A stretch of 64,000 nucleotides of DNA. Source: CAUZIZ01 sp965219855 (GTDB lineage: Bacteria; Acidobacteriota; UBA6911; RPQK01; JAJDTT01). Positions 1 to 8,635 of the stretch are shown here, one piece after another. The notes below the pieces were generated by a model. It had not been told where the DNA came from, made no database searches, and saw only the letters and a list, made by a program, of their open reading frames with translations. A program made the translations under genes and the position numbers. Position 1 is the first letter of the stretch. Each line of letters begins with the position of its first letter. Location: NCBI GenBank assembly GCA_965219855.1, contig CBDCOR010000020.1, positions 124,001 through 188,000 on the forward strand, written 5' to 3'.

Positions 1-1368
1 GTCTTCGAATAGCGTCGGTTGATGAAAAATATTCAATACTTGTCCCTGCTCGTCGACGAAGCGCATGGGAAGTCCACTGCCGCACATGTAGCCCATGGAT
101 TGTTTTGGCGGGCCGATACTGACATGGTCCAAACTCATCTGGACCCCATTCTTGGCAAAGAAACGAGCCTGCTCGACCCACCCTACCCACTGGATTCCGT
201 GGGTTCTTGCAGTCCGCGGTTTGATTCCGTAAGTTTGGTGAAAAGCTTTCAGCGATGCGGTGATGGCGGTTTCTGCGTCGGACGGGCTCAGGTAGTTGGT
301 GCCCCACTCCTGGAGGCCATACAGGTGGAGATGTTGTGCCAGATCGTGTTTCCCTCGTCTCCAACCGAGGATCGTCTCGCGATCGGGCTGGGTCTCCTGG
401 GTCGCACCCGGTGGGTCGTCGCAGCGCCATCGGCTCGCGCTCATGATGTAGACCGTCATGGAGCCACCGTATTCTTCAACCAACTCGATCTCGGCAAGCA
501 CGTCCTCGGCCTTGTCACCATGATGGTCACCCGTCATGATCATTACAGCGGGTTTCGCGTTTGGGTACTTCCAGATCAGCGGTGTCGGACGACGTTGAGC
601 CAGCAGTACTGCCAGGGATTTTGCGAAGATCATTTGTTGGATGTCGGCCTGGGGGATCATGCGGCGCTCCGAATCCAGCATGCCGATGAACAAATCACTG
701 GCTCGAATCCCGCCTCCGTGGAGGTCGTTCTCCTTATCCACTTCATCGGGATCTCCCTGGCGGGTCCAAACTATGTTCTTGGGAAGATTGTAGGCAAAGA
801 GAATGCTGTGTCCCTCTCCGTATCGATGCTGAGTGATGGCAGGAAATTTCGGTTCATCCTCTGGTGTCCGCAGTAAGTGGGCAGCGCTTTCCGCCCCCTG
901 CAGGTCATAGAGGTCGGCACGGGTATGCAGCTGGAGCGCCTCCGTCTCACTCTGCAGTCCCAGGGAGGATTGGGGGTCCATCCGCATATATCCGGTCGCG
1001 AACCTCTCGAAACGGTAACGCACACCGAAAACCTCGCCCAATCGTGGGTCCGGCCTGAGGCCAACTAGCAGCCCTCCCCGCTTAACCCAGGGCGGGATGT
1101 ACAGAAGCTGTTGTCCATTCAAGCGGCTCTCGGTGAGGATTAGCACTCCGGTCCGCTTCAAGACGTCCGGATCGAGATCCCTCAATCCAACAACTTCGAA
1201 ATCCAGGAAACCCTCGGTCTTCAGGATTTCTGCCATGAAGCTGCCAAATCGTTCGGGATGTCTGTGATCGGTGACCAGAGTGATCTGCGTTGCCGCCGAC
1301 AGTTGAGCTGTAGAGAGAGCCAAACTGTAGATAAACGAAAAGGCAGCACTCAGCATAACTTTCTTCAT
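1..1368 (-). CDS. secreted deacetylase-like protein, C-terminus beyond the window
   Basis: The frame runs from an ATG at 1368 to the left edge with no stop (456 codons), so the C-terminus is missing. Residues 1-25 form a Sec-type signal peptide (two lysines, then a hydrophobic run ending LSAA). Residues 26-240 resemble a ThuA/GATase-like sugar-enzyme module. From about residue 274 the pattern VMIMTGDHHGDK, followed by HDLAQHLHLY at 341-350, resembles the metal-binding motifs of NodB-type polysaccharide deacetylases. That suggests an exported carbohydrate-active hydrolase, but the substrate is unknown. It lies 55 bp downstream of the propeller gene on the same strand and probably shares its transcript. 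The domain call is by eye and moderately sure; the reading frame is solid. Confidence 0.7.
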   Translation of the reverse strand, partial: MKKVMLSAAFSFIYSLALSTAQLSAATQITLVTDHRHPERFGSFMAEILKTEGFLDFEVVGLRDLDPDVLKRTGVLILTESRLNGQQLLYIPPWVKRGGLLVGLRPDPRLGEVFGVRYRFERFATGYMRMDPQSSLGLQSETEALQLHTRADLYDLQGAESAAHLLRTPEDEPKFPAITQHRYGEGHSILFAYNLPKNIVWTRQGDPDEVDKENDLHGGGIRASDLFIGMLDSERRMIPQADIQQMIFAKSLAVLLAQRRPTPLIWKYPNAKPAVMIMTGDHHGDKAEDVLAEIELVEEYGGSMTVYIMSASRWRCDDPPGATQETQPDRETILGWRRGKHDLAQHLHLYGLQEWGTNYLSPSDAETAITASLKAFHQTYGIKPRTARTHGIQWVGWVEQARFFAKNGVQMSLDHVSIGPPKQSMGYMCGSGLPMRFVDEQGQVLNIFHQPTLFED

Positions 1369-1423
1369 TTTCGGGCCTTTCGCTCGAAGCACGGTGGCCT
1401 GGAGACCACCGCCACGGCGGCTC

Positions 1424-2503
1424 CTATTCGCGTCCCAGGCCGAACTCATTCCCCATCCGCACCACCTTGCCGTCGCGAAAATGAATTTCGATGAACTTCG
1501 AGCTGGCGAACGGTCTACCGTTTTCGTCCTGGAAGATGCCGATGTGTTTCTTGGTCTTGGTCTCGAAGATATCAGGCGCATGGGAGTACACATATTTTCC
1601 ATCCAGGCTGAAAGTCACCCATCCGTGGCCTCGAATTGACAGGTCGACGTGGCCCATCTCCTTGGGGGGCATTTGGGTAGCGTCAAAGTAGAACAGCTTC
1701 TGGCCATCCTGGTCGCTGATCCACAGTTCATCCTGATCGGGGGTGAGGCCGGCTCCGTGGGTTCGATGCGGGATCTTTTCCTTGCTCGCAAACACCCGAT
1801 GTATGCGTTTCCCCTCTTTCAGATCCACGACGTCGAAGCCCACGTGTTTGCCGAGGCAGACCTAGGCGATGCTGTTGTCCTTGGTAACGGTGTAAGGGAA
1901 GATCGCGTACTCGCCGACATCCTCGATCTGGTGCAGCATCCGATCATCCCGGGTATCGAACATCGACAGCGTGGTCCTGGTGCCGAGATAGACGAAGCGC
2001 CCGTCCAAACTGACGATGCTGTTGTGGGCTCGGGGACCTACGGGTATGCGTTTGATGAGTTGACCGTCTTCGCCGTTGACGACCACGAAACCAGCATCTT
2101 CTGCCTCATACCAGAATCCTGTGGGAGCGTAGATCTTCTTACCATCCAAGGTTATGGACGATCGATCACAGCAGCCCCCCTCGAAGGTGCTTTCCCAGAC
2201 AATTCTCTCCCTTTCCAGATCGAAGCGTCCCAGGCGATGATTCGTGGTGGAGTAATAGACAGAGTGGGCCTTGAGGTTGCCGGTGAAACCGCGTAGACCT
2301 TCCTCAAAGATCGGGATCTCGATCCGCCTGACGAACTTGTGTCCGGCGTCAATGTCGAAGACAAGAATCCCGTTGCCTGAACGGACTTCCTGCTGGGCGC
2401 CGTCCGGAGTGCTCATGTAGAGATAACGCTTGGTAGAAGGCTGACCAGAAGCGAATGAGGCGGTGGAGAAAAGAAGCATGAGGATCGAGATAAGTGCACA
2501 CAT
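1424..2503 (-). pseudogene. secreted YVTN/beta-propeller protein interrupted by an in-frame TAG
   Basis: Two ORFs in the same frame (2503-1862 and 1859-1424) are separated only by a TAG at 1862-1864. The protein reads through naturally on both sides (DNSIA-stop-VCLGKHVGFDVVDL), so this is a nonsense substitution and not a frameshift. The start MCALISIL at 2503 gives a clear signal peptide; a longer TTG-start form is possible. The sequence has repeated blade-like motifs (ITLDGKKIYAPTGF, VSLDGRFVYLGTR, FSLDGKYVYSH), as in YVTN/quinoprotein-like propellers that often bind small molecules or act in export. No catalytic residue could be assigned. It is likely a pseudogene unless the stop is suppressed. 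Confidence 0.75.
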
Positions 2504-2780
2504 AGGCCCAATTCTACCTTCGTCCAACCGAAAGCTCTATCTGGTCCAGCGAAAAAAGGAGCAGGACTAGCCCGGATTTCTCATCGCTTGTCGTAGCGAG
2601 GCGCCGCAAGGGCCGTCCTGGCAAGGCTTGCGACCGAGGCCGCCGCAGTCGTACTTGTACAGTACGTCGAGGAGGCCGACCGAGCATAACACAGCCAGGG
2701 CTGATTGGCGACAGTTAGAATTTCCCACGACGACAAATAGAATTCCCCACTTTTTCAGGGCTGATCCTGACCATGAGGGC

Positions 2781-4253
2781 ATGGTTAAGGATCAGCAAGT
2801 GCGGAGGTTAGTAAAGTTGCAAAAGAACGAGAAGACGCTAACGATGGCGGCGGCCAAAGCGGGGCTGTCGCGAAAGACGGCTCGGAAGTACCTGAAGTCG
2901 GGAAAGCTGCCGAGCCAGAGTCAGCCGGAGCGATATTGGCGAACTCGATCGGATCCGTTCGAGTCGGTGTGGCCAGAGGTGGAAGAGATCCTGAAGCGAT
3001 CTCCGACGGTGGAAGCGACAGCGGTGTTCGAGTATTTGTGCCGCCAGCAGGAAGGGGCCTTCCAGCAAGGTCAGTTGAGGACGCTGCAGCGCAGGATCAA
3101 GCAGTGGAAGGCACAACACGGAGAAGCGAAGGAGGTGATGTTCCCGCAGAAGTATCGGCCGGGACATCAAGCTCAATCGGACTTTACGTTTATGGGGCGT
3201 CTGGGAGTGACGATCCAGGGCCAGCCGTTTCCCCATCTGCTGTACCACTTTGTTTTGGCCTACTCGAACTGGGAAGCGACCACGCTGTGTTTCAGTGAGT
3301 CCTTTGAGAGCCTCAGCCTGGGGCTTCAGAACGCGTTGTGGGAGTTGGGGGCGCTGCCCGAGGAACACCGAACAGACCGGCTTTCGGCGGCCGTCAACAA
3401 CCTGAAACGGGAAGAGTTCACCGAGCGCTATCAAGGGTTGCTGAGACACTTCGGGATGCGCTCGAGTCGCACCCAGGCAGGAAAGGCTCACGAGAACGGG
3501 GATGTGGAACAGGCCCATCACCGCTTGAAACGGGCCATCGAGCAGGAACTGCTGCTGCGGTGTAGCCGTGATTTTTCCAGCCGGGAAGAGTACGAGGGTT
3601 TTGTAGCGGTGATTGTGGACCGGCGCAATGCGACCCGGCAAAAGCGCCTGGGAGAAGAGCTGGCCGTGATGCGCCCGTTGCCGGCACGCCGTCTGGATGA
3701 CTTCACCCGGCAGTGGGTGAGAGTCTCCCCCAGCAGTACGATCCGGGTTCGCCACAACACCTATTCGGTGGACAGCCGGTTGATCGGCGAGCGGGTGCAG
3801 GTGAGGGTGTGGGCGGATCAGGTGGAGGTCTACTACGGGGGTCAGCCACAGGCACGCATGCCTCGCTTGCGAGGAGAAGGCAAGCATCGCATTGACTACC
3901 GGCACGTGATCCATTCCCTGGTGCGCAAGCCGGGGGCGTTCACTCGCTATCGCTGGCGCGAGGATCTGTTTCCGGGGATCTTGTTTCGAGTCGCCTACGA
4001 CGAGCTGCGCCAAGATTGTCCAGCCACGGCGGATCGCCAGTATCTGAAGATCCTCGAGTTGGCTGCCCAGGAAGGTGAGCAGCGAGTGCGAGAGGCACTT
4101 CAGGGGCTGATTGAGAGGGGACAAAGAATCCGTTTCGAAGCACTACGAGAATGCCTCGTCGATCCGGTGGTGGAGCCCTGGGAAGTGGCGGTGGAGAAGA
4201 TGGACGTGGGCGTCTACGACACGCTGCTGGAGAGCCGGAAGGTGAGATCATGA
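2781..4253 (+). CDS. istA: IS21 transposase IstA
   Basis: This is a 490-residue DDE transposase of the IS21 type. The start MVKDQQVRRLVKLQKNEKTL at 2781 was preferred because the longer frame would begin inside the flanking MITE. The N-terminus holds a helix-turn-helix (AAAKAGLSRKTARKYL). The catalytic core includes QAQSDFTFMG for the first Asp and the AHENGDVEQAHHRLKRAIEQ segment for the Glu region. The C-terminal DNA-binding half (RVRHNTYSVDSRLIGERV) is typical of the family. It acts with IstB and overlaps istB by ATGA, so translation is coupled. No disruption was seen. Confidence 0.93.
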   Translation: MVKDQQVRRLVKLQKNEKTLTMAAAKAGLSRKTARKYLKSGKLPSQSQPERYWRTRSDPFESVWPEVEEILKRSPTVEATAVFEYLCRQQEGAFQQGQLRTLQRRIKQWKAQHGEAKEVMFPQKYRPGHQAQSDFTFMGRLGVTIQGQPFPHLLYHFVLAYSNWEATTLCFSESFESLSLGLQNALWELGALPEEHRTDRLSAAVNNLKREEFTERYQGLLRHFGMRSSRTQAGKAHENGDVEQAHHRLKRAIEQELLLRCSRDFSSREEYEGFVAVIVDRRNATRQKRLGEELAVMRPLPARRLDDFTRQWVRVSPSSTIRVRHNTYSVDSRLIGERVQVRVWADQVEVYYGGQPQARMPRLRGEGKHRIDYRHVIHSLVRKPGAFTRYRWREDLFPGILFRVAYDELRQDCPATADRQYLKILELAAQEGEQRVREALQGLIERGQRIRFEALRECLVDPVVEPWEVAVEKMDVGVYDTLLESRKVRS

Positions 4254-5014
4254 GTGGAGGCAACTTGACCCGGCTTCGCGAGTGCCTTGTCCAGCTGCAT
4301 CTACCAGCCTTTCGGGAGCACTCCGCCGCCCAGGCGGCACTGGCTACCCAGGAAAGTCTGTCCTATCCCCGGTTTCTCTTGTCGTTATCTGAGATCGAAG
4401 TGGCGGAGCGGCACGAGCGCAAAATCCAGCGCCTGCGCCGAATCTCGAAGCTTCCCTGGGAGAAAACGCTGACGGCGTTGGACCGCTCGCGCTTGCCCCA
4501 AAGCGTGGATCGACAACTGACGGCGCTGCTGGAAGGTACGTTTTTGGATCGCGCCGAGAACGTCTTGGCTTTCGGCAACCCTGGAAGCGGCAAGACGCAT
4601 CTAGTCTGTGCTCTGGGGCAGGAGTTGATTCTGCTGGGGCGCCGGGTTCTATTCTCTACCTGCGCCCTGCTGGTACAGCGATTGCTGCGGGCCAAAATCG
4701 ATCTGACTCTGGAGAAGGAGCTCAAGAAACTGGATCGCTTCGAGGCTCTCATAGTCGATGACATCGGCTACGTTCAGCAAAGTCGGGAGGAAATGGAGGT
4801 TCTTTTCACACTGCTGGCCCATCGCTACGAACGCCGCAGCATCTTGCTGACCAGCAACCTGATCTTCTCGGACTGGGAGAGGATCTTCAAGGACCCCATG
4901 ACGACGGTGGCGGCGATTGATCGGGTGGTGCACCACAGCGTGATTCTGGAACTCAACGTCTCGAGCTACCGAATGGAGAGCGCCAAGAAGAAACAGCAGG
5001 AAACCACGAAATGA
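4250..5014 (+). CDS. istB: IS21 helper ATPase IstB
   Basis: This is a 254-residue AAA+ helper ATPase. The start MSGGNLTRL at 4250 overlaps the istA stop; a longer upstream frame is rejected because it runs through istA. Walker A is GNPGSGKTHL, Walker B is ALIVDDIGYV, and sensor-like LLTSNLIFSDW follows, the standard IstB order. It loads the IstA transposase onto target DNA. The length is usual for the family and the gene appears functional. Confidence 0.93.
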   Translation: MSGGNLTRLRECLVQLHLPAFREHSAAQAALATQESLSYPRFLLSLSEIEVAERHERKIQRLRRISKLPWEKTLTALDRSRLPQSVDRQLTALLEGTFLDRAENVLAFGNPGSGKTHLVCALGQELILLGRRVLFSTCALLVQRLLRAKIDLTLEKELKKLDRFEALIVDDIGYVQQSREEMEVLFTLLAHRYERRSILLTSNLIFSDWERIFKDPMTTVAAIDRVVHHSVILELNVSSYRMESAKKKQQETTK

Positions 5015-5273
5015 GGAAACCGCGAGGAGTTCAAATCCGGGCAAATCGGCTGATTGGCCCCTGGGAAGTGCTTGGTGGGGACGATAGACGAGTGCCCGCC
5101 AAGGGGAGAGGTCGTACAGCGCCCTACAGAGGCCGCTCAGGAGCCTCGTGGATCTGGTCCACTCCCCTCGACGCCGGCGCGAGCGAGGGGGAGCTCCGTT
5201 CGGGCTACGCCCTCACTCCATCCCCCTCGCATTCTAAAAACAATCTCTCTTTTTTACAGAAAGGAGGACCCCG

Positions 5274-5313
5274 AAAAGAGTCGTCTCAGAGGACGGCTAC
5301 AGCTCTTTTTTTT
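5274..5313 (+). terminator. possible Rho-independent terminator after istB
   Basis: AAAAGAG at 5274-5280 pairs with CTCTTTT at 5303-5309, with further pairing of TCGTC and GACGG inside, and a run of nine T follows. It lies inside the IS21 right end, about 260 bp after istB. The stem is imperfect. Confidence 0.35.
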
Positions 5314-5466
5314 TATCCCTCGTGTGGGGATTTCCAATTGTCGCTGCGGGAATTCCATTTGTCGTTGATCACAGGGCGGATGATTGCGGCGTCGCAGTAG
5401 ACCAGCGATGAGAAATGCGGGCTAATTGTGGGGAAAGAAGAATGCTCCCTTGCTGGCACCCTTCTG

Positions 5467-5495
5467 TTGGGTTGTCGGATAGTGAGGCATATAAT
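5467..5495 (+). promoter_or_regulatory. candidate sigma70-type promoter for the 5569 gene
   Basis: TTGGGT at 5467-5472 and TATAAT at 5490-5495 are separated by 17 bp and lie about 70 bp upstream of the start codon at 5569. The -10 box is perfect and the -35 box is weak. It lies outside both the IS21 and the MITE. Confidence 0.4.
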
Positions 5496-5568
5496 TGGTT
5501 CACGAAGTGCGCCCTGGGATTCCCTCTTGCTGGGATCAGCGGTATGTGAGTGTTTGATGGAGTGAAAG

Positions 5569-7167
5569 ATGCGACTAGAAAGCCTTGCGACTTGGGTTCT
5601 CTTCCTCGGTGGGGTGGCGCTGGGCCAGTCTGAGGGGAAGGAGAGGGTGACTTGGGAAGAGTACTGGCGGCTGGAGGCGCGACTCCGAGCCGGTGCCGAG
5701 AAGCCGATGGAGTCTATTGAGCTGGGTGGCAAGCGGCAGCTCTTCGTCGACAACTATGTCGTTGAGCATCTGGAGAACCTGAGGAAGGTGCTTCACCAAC
5801 CCCACAAGCACCCGCACAATCCCGTCCTCCGTCCCGAGCACCCCTGGGAGGAGCGGATCGAATGGGCCAACGTCCTTCGGGACGAGGAGGAGAGAATTCT
5901 CAAGGCATGGTATCTCACCGGAGAAGGCCTTGCCTATGCTACGTCTCAGGACGGCCTGACCTGGCAAAGACCCTCCCTGGGTATCCGAGAGTTCCAGGGA
6001 AGTCGGGACAACAATCTGGTAAGGGACTACATCACCAGCCCCACCATCTTCAAGGACCCCTTCGAGACTGATCCGAAGCGCCGCTACAAGTGTTTCGGCC
6101 TGGAGCGGAAGCCCGACTATGCCATCCACGTCTCCTTCTCACCGGACGGTCTTCACTGGACCCGAAAGCAAGGTCCGGTCCTGACCTCGGCCCACGATCC
6201 CGGCTTGAATGACCGGCCCAATATGATGCACGACCGAGTCCTCAGACGCTATGTAGGTCTGACCAAACGGGAGATGATCAACCCCTTCGGAAGAGGGGAC
6301 TGGGGCATGATCCATCGCTCTCGGGCCGCCTCCGTGAGCTACGACTTCGAGACCTGGTCCGACCCTGTCCTTGCCCTGCATCCGGACGATCAGGATCCTC
6401 CCGATTTCCAGATCTATGGTTTGGTGGGATTCAACTACGAGGGCTTCTACCTGGGTCTGATGGATGTCTACTGGAGTGGGGAGCGCGGCCCCAGGGAGCG
6501 CACCCTGGACACCCAGCTGGCGCTGAGTCGGGATGGTCTGACCTGGTGGCGAGCCGGCGATCGCCAGACCTTCATGCCCTTGGGGCCTGAGGGATCCTGG
6601 GACCGCTTTGTGGTTGCTCCCAACAACAGCCCACCCATTCGGAGAGGCGAGGATCTGTGGATCTTCTATCGGGGTGGTTCGGAGAGACATCGAGCCGGAC
6701 CGACTCCCGCTCACAGACGGCGGGAACCCTGGCTGGCACCGGGACACCCGAAAGATCTCCCCCTTCCGAAGGGAGTGCCAAGCTCGGGGGTGGGGGTCGC
6801 CAAGCTCAGGGTGGACGGGTTCGTTTCAATCGACGCAGGCCCGCGCCCGGGTCGACTGCTGACCCGGCCTCTCCTCTTTGAGGGTCAGGAACTGCACGTG
6901 AACGTGGATGCAGGGCAGGGAAGCCTTCAGGCCGAGTTGTACGAGGCACGGCGTGTTCCGGCCTACTCCAACTCGCCCAGCTGGGGCTGGGCCATCGCTG
7001 AGCCACTGGAGGGTTTTTCCCTTCAGGATTGCCAGCCCTTGGAGGAGGATACCACCGACGGTGTCCTGCGCTGGAAGGGTGGGGATCTTGCCGCCTTTAC
7101 AGGGCGGCCCATCGTCATTAGGTTCCAGCTGGTGCAGGCCTCCCTCTTTTCCTTCTGGATGCGCTGA
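5569..7167 (+). CDS. secreted glycoside-hydrolase-like five-bladed propeller protein
   Basis: A 532-residue exported protein starting MRLESLATWVLFLGGVALGQ (signal peptide). The central ~330 residues repeat the pattern of GH32/GH43/GH130-like propellers: SQDGLTWQRP, SFSPDGLHWTRK, SRDGLTWWRAGD, and acidic turns such as LFVDNYVVEHL and FKDPFETDPKRRYKCF. The C-terminal ~130 residues (GRLLTRPLLFEGQELHVN) look like a beta-sandwich. It probably handles an extracellular sugar; the exact substrate cannot be given. A paralogue with the same C-terminal layout runs off the right edge of the window at 63323-64000. The next gene downstream is also secreted. Confidence 0.75.
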   Translation: MRLESLATWVLFLGGVALGQSEGKERVTWEEYWRLEARLRAGAEKPMESIELGGKRQLFVDNYVVEHLENLRKVLHQPHKHPHNPVLRPEHPWEERIEWANVLRDEEERILKAWYLTGEGLAYATSQDGLTWQRPSLGIREFQGSRDNNLVRDYITSPTIFKDPFETDPKRRYKCFGLERKPDYAIHVSFSPDGLHWTRKQGPVLTSAHDPGLNDRPNMMHDRVLRRYVGLTKREMINPFGRGDWGMIHRSRAASVSYDFETWSDPVLALHPDDQDPPDFQIYGLVGFNYEGFYLGLMDVYWSGERGPRERTLDTQLALSRDGLTWWRAGDRQTFMPLGPEGSWDRFVVAPNNSPPIRRGEDLWIFYRGGSERHRAGPTPAHRRREPWLAPGHPKDLPLPKGVPSSGVGVAKLRVDGFVSIDAGPRPGRLLTRPLLFEGQELHVNVDAGQGSLQAELYEARRVPAYSNSPSWGWAIAEPLEGFSLQDCQPLEEDTTDGVLRWKGGDLAAFTGRPIVIRFQLVQASLFSFWMR

Positions 7168-7330
7168 AGAGGCGCTGTCTATGACAGGTCTACGCTTACT
7201 TGGCTCGGAACCGGCGTTAGTGCTTCGTTCGCACCAGCCGCGCGCTGCCGGTCACTGCTCGATGAAGTTTCAGCTTAGTGCCACCCCCAGTGGAGCTGGC
7301 GCCATTTGAGCATGAAACTCCGGGTCCCGG

Positions 7331-7408
7331 CGTAGCGGTGGCCTCCAGGCCGCCGTCCGAGCCAAAAGCTCGAATCAAGAAGACTTCGGCCTGGAGGCCA
7401 AAGCTACG
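7331..7408. repeat. imperfect inverted repeat in the 7168-7498 gap
   Basis: The arms at 7331-7352 and 7387-7408 (19 of 22 bases pair, core GGCCTCCAGGCCG) form a long hairpin. The gap also contains a direct repeat ATGAAGTTTCAGCTTAGT at about 7262 and 7419 that brackets the hairpin. It looks like a small REP-type unit. No gene was seen in the gap. Confidence 0.6.
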
Positions 7409-7498
7409 TCCGCCAAATGAAGTTTCAGCTTAGTCTTTCACTTCGCCTCGCTCCAGCTGGTTGCTCGCCTCCCCTCTAAATGTTATCGTCAGACTCTC

Positions 7499-8563
7499 AT
7501 GCCTACGCGAGTGTTGGGCAGGGGGGCGGGTCTTCTTCTATTCTCCTCCGCTCTGCTGGCCTTAGCGGTACACCTCATGGCTTCTCAGGATATTCCCGCT
7601 GACGTGGTTGGCGCTCTTTATCCGGCCAGCCTGAACCTGGAAGATGGCTCGCCGCTCCTCGACATCAGTTTCAGCTCCCGTGGTATCCAGAAGCTGATGA
7701 CCTCTGAAGAGCCTGATCTGGACTGGGTCTATCAGGGTGACTATAGCGCCTGGGACTACACCGAGTGGCACTGGTGGAAGGGGCATCCTTTCGATTTTGA
7801 GGCGAGTGGGCACGATAAGCCGGCCTACTGGCAGTCCTTTCGCCCGCGTTTCTGGGGCAAGCCCCAAGTGCGCGCCGAGCAGCTCGATCAAGGTTACCTG
7901 CGAATCGACTTCGGGTCGGACGGCTTCCAGTTTATTCAAGATTACCTTCTACCAGGGCAGGCGGAGCCCGGTGCTGGTTACTGGGACATGATGTTCACCG
8001 CCACCAACTCTACCGGGAAGCAGATCGAAGAGTACGGACATTTTTTCGCTTGCTATACTTCGATAAACGGCGAGAACTCCTACTGGTTCTGGGATGCGGC
8101 AGGGGAGCTGGTTCTTTGGAAAGATCGAGAAGCCGGCCACCTGAACGGCTACGTAACCAGTTCAGAAGCGTATTTCCAACCTAGCGGGAGTATTCCTCAC
8201 TGTCCTCGAGGGAAGGGGCGGATCATCGGGGCTTGGCGCCATCCGGTGCTGGTCTCGCATGCCTCGCCCAAAGGCTGGCGTTCGGTGATTCTCCTGGATC
8301 CAGATACGACTGGTGGCGTTGCCTGTGGGATGCAGGGGGTGGCCATGGACTTTATCTTCTACCCAGGCCACCGGGAGCGCGTCTTTCAGTCCGGCAGCAG
8401 CTTCACTTCCAATATGCGCCACCTCATGGTTAAGAGTCCTGGCCTTCCCTCCCGGGCGCAGCTGGAGGGATGGTGGACACAGTTCCAGGAATCCAGGTCG
8501 GAGATCAGGCGACGGATTGGGCGCTTTCGGGAGAACGCAACGGGACAGAGCGTCGAGAAGTGA
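7499..8563 (+). CDS. secreted protein of unknown function
   Basis: A 354-residue protein with an N-terminal signal peptide (GLLLFSSALLALAVHLMAS). I do not recognise the family. The body is rich in aromatic residues (WDYTEWHWWKGHPFDF, YWDMMFTATNSTGKQ, YWFWDAAGELVLWKD) and resembles a beta-sandwich carbohydrate-related protein. No catalytic motif could be assigned. It precedes the sialidase-like gene at 8636 by 72 bp on the same strand, so the two are probably co-transcribed and may act on the same substrate. No clear ribosome binding site was seen before the ATG. Confidence 0.65.
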   Translation: MPTRVLGRGAGLLLFSSALLALAVHLMASQDIPADVVGALYPASLNLEDGSPLLDISFSSRGIQKLMTSEEPDLDWVYQGDYSAWDYTEWHWWKGHPFDFEASGHDKPAYWQSFRPRFWGKPQVRAEQLDQGYLRIDFGSDGFQFIQDYLLPGQAEPGAGYWDMMFTATNSTGKQIEEYGHFFACYTSINGENSYWFWDAAGELVLWKDREAGHLNGYVTSSEAYFQPSGSIPHCPRGKGRIIGAWRHPVLVSHASPKGWRSVILLDPDTTGGVACGMQGVAMDFIFYPGHRERVFQSGSSFTSNMRHLMVKSPGLPSRAQLEGWWTQFQESRSEIRRRIGRFRENATGQSVEK

Positions 8564-8635
8564 CCCCGAGCTGCCCCTGAAAGAACTGTTCCTAAGCCGA
8601 CACCAACGGTTTTCTTTTTCTCGGAGTCAGAAGTC

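Larger units (their letters stand above)
2702..5371 (+). mobile_element. IS21-family insertion sequence (2670 bp)
   Basis: The tips are TGATTGGCGACA on the left and the complement of TGATCAACGACA on the right. A 6-bp target duplication CAGGGC sits at 2696-2701 and 5372-5377. Internal multiple terminal repeats typical of IS21 are present on both sides: ACGACAAATAGAATTCC on the left and, inverted, ACGACAAATGGAATTCC on the right. It encodes istA and istB with a 4-bp ATGA overlap. About 350 bp to the right of istB carry no gene. Both ORFs are intact, so the element may still be active. Confidence 0.93.
2571..5421 (-). repeat. MITE copy 1, split by the IS21 element
   Basis: The two halves, 2571-2701 and 5372-5421, together rebuild the ~190-bp element seen intact at 10107-10296 and 49802-49990, here in the opposite orientation and missing about 15 bp internally. 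The termini are CCCGGATTTCTCATCGCT and its complement with one mismatch. The flanking tetramers are CTAG (2567-2570) and CTAA (5422-5425). The element carries no gene. It lay between two divergent genes before the IS21 insertion. Confidence 0.85.

Noticed and set aside
19..876. 285-codon plus-strand ORF at the left edge
   Set aside because: It is antisense to the minus-strand frame that is open from 1368 to the edge and has a signal peptide and deacetylase-like motifs.
2838..4124. 428-codon minus-strand ORF over istA
   Set aside because: Shadow of the IS21 transposase.
5025..5060. tRNA-like T-loop (GTTCAAATCC) after istB
   Set aside because: No acceptor, anticodon or D-arm pairing can be drawn around it.
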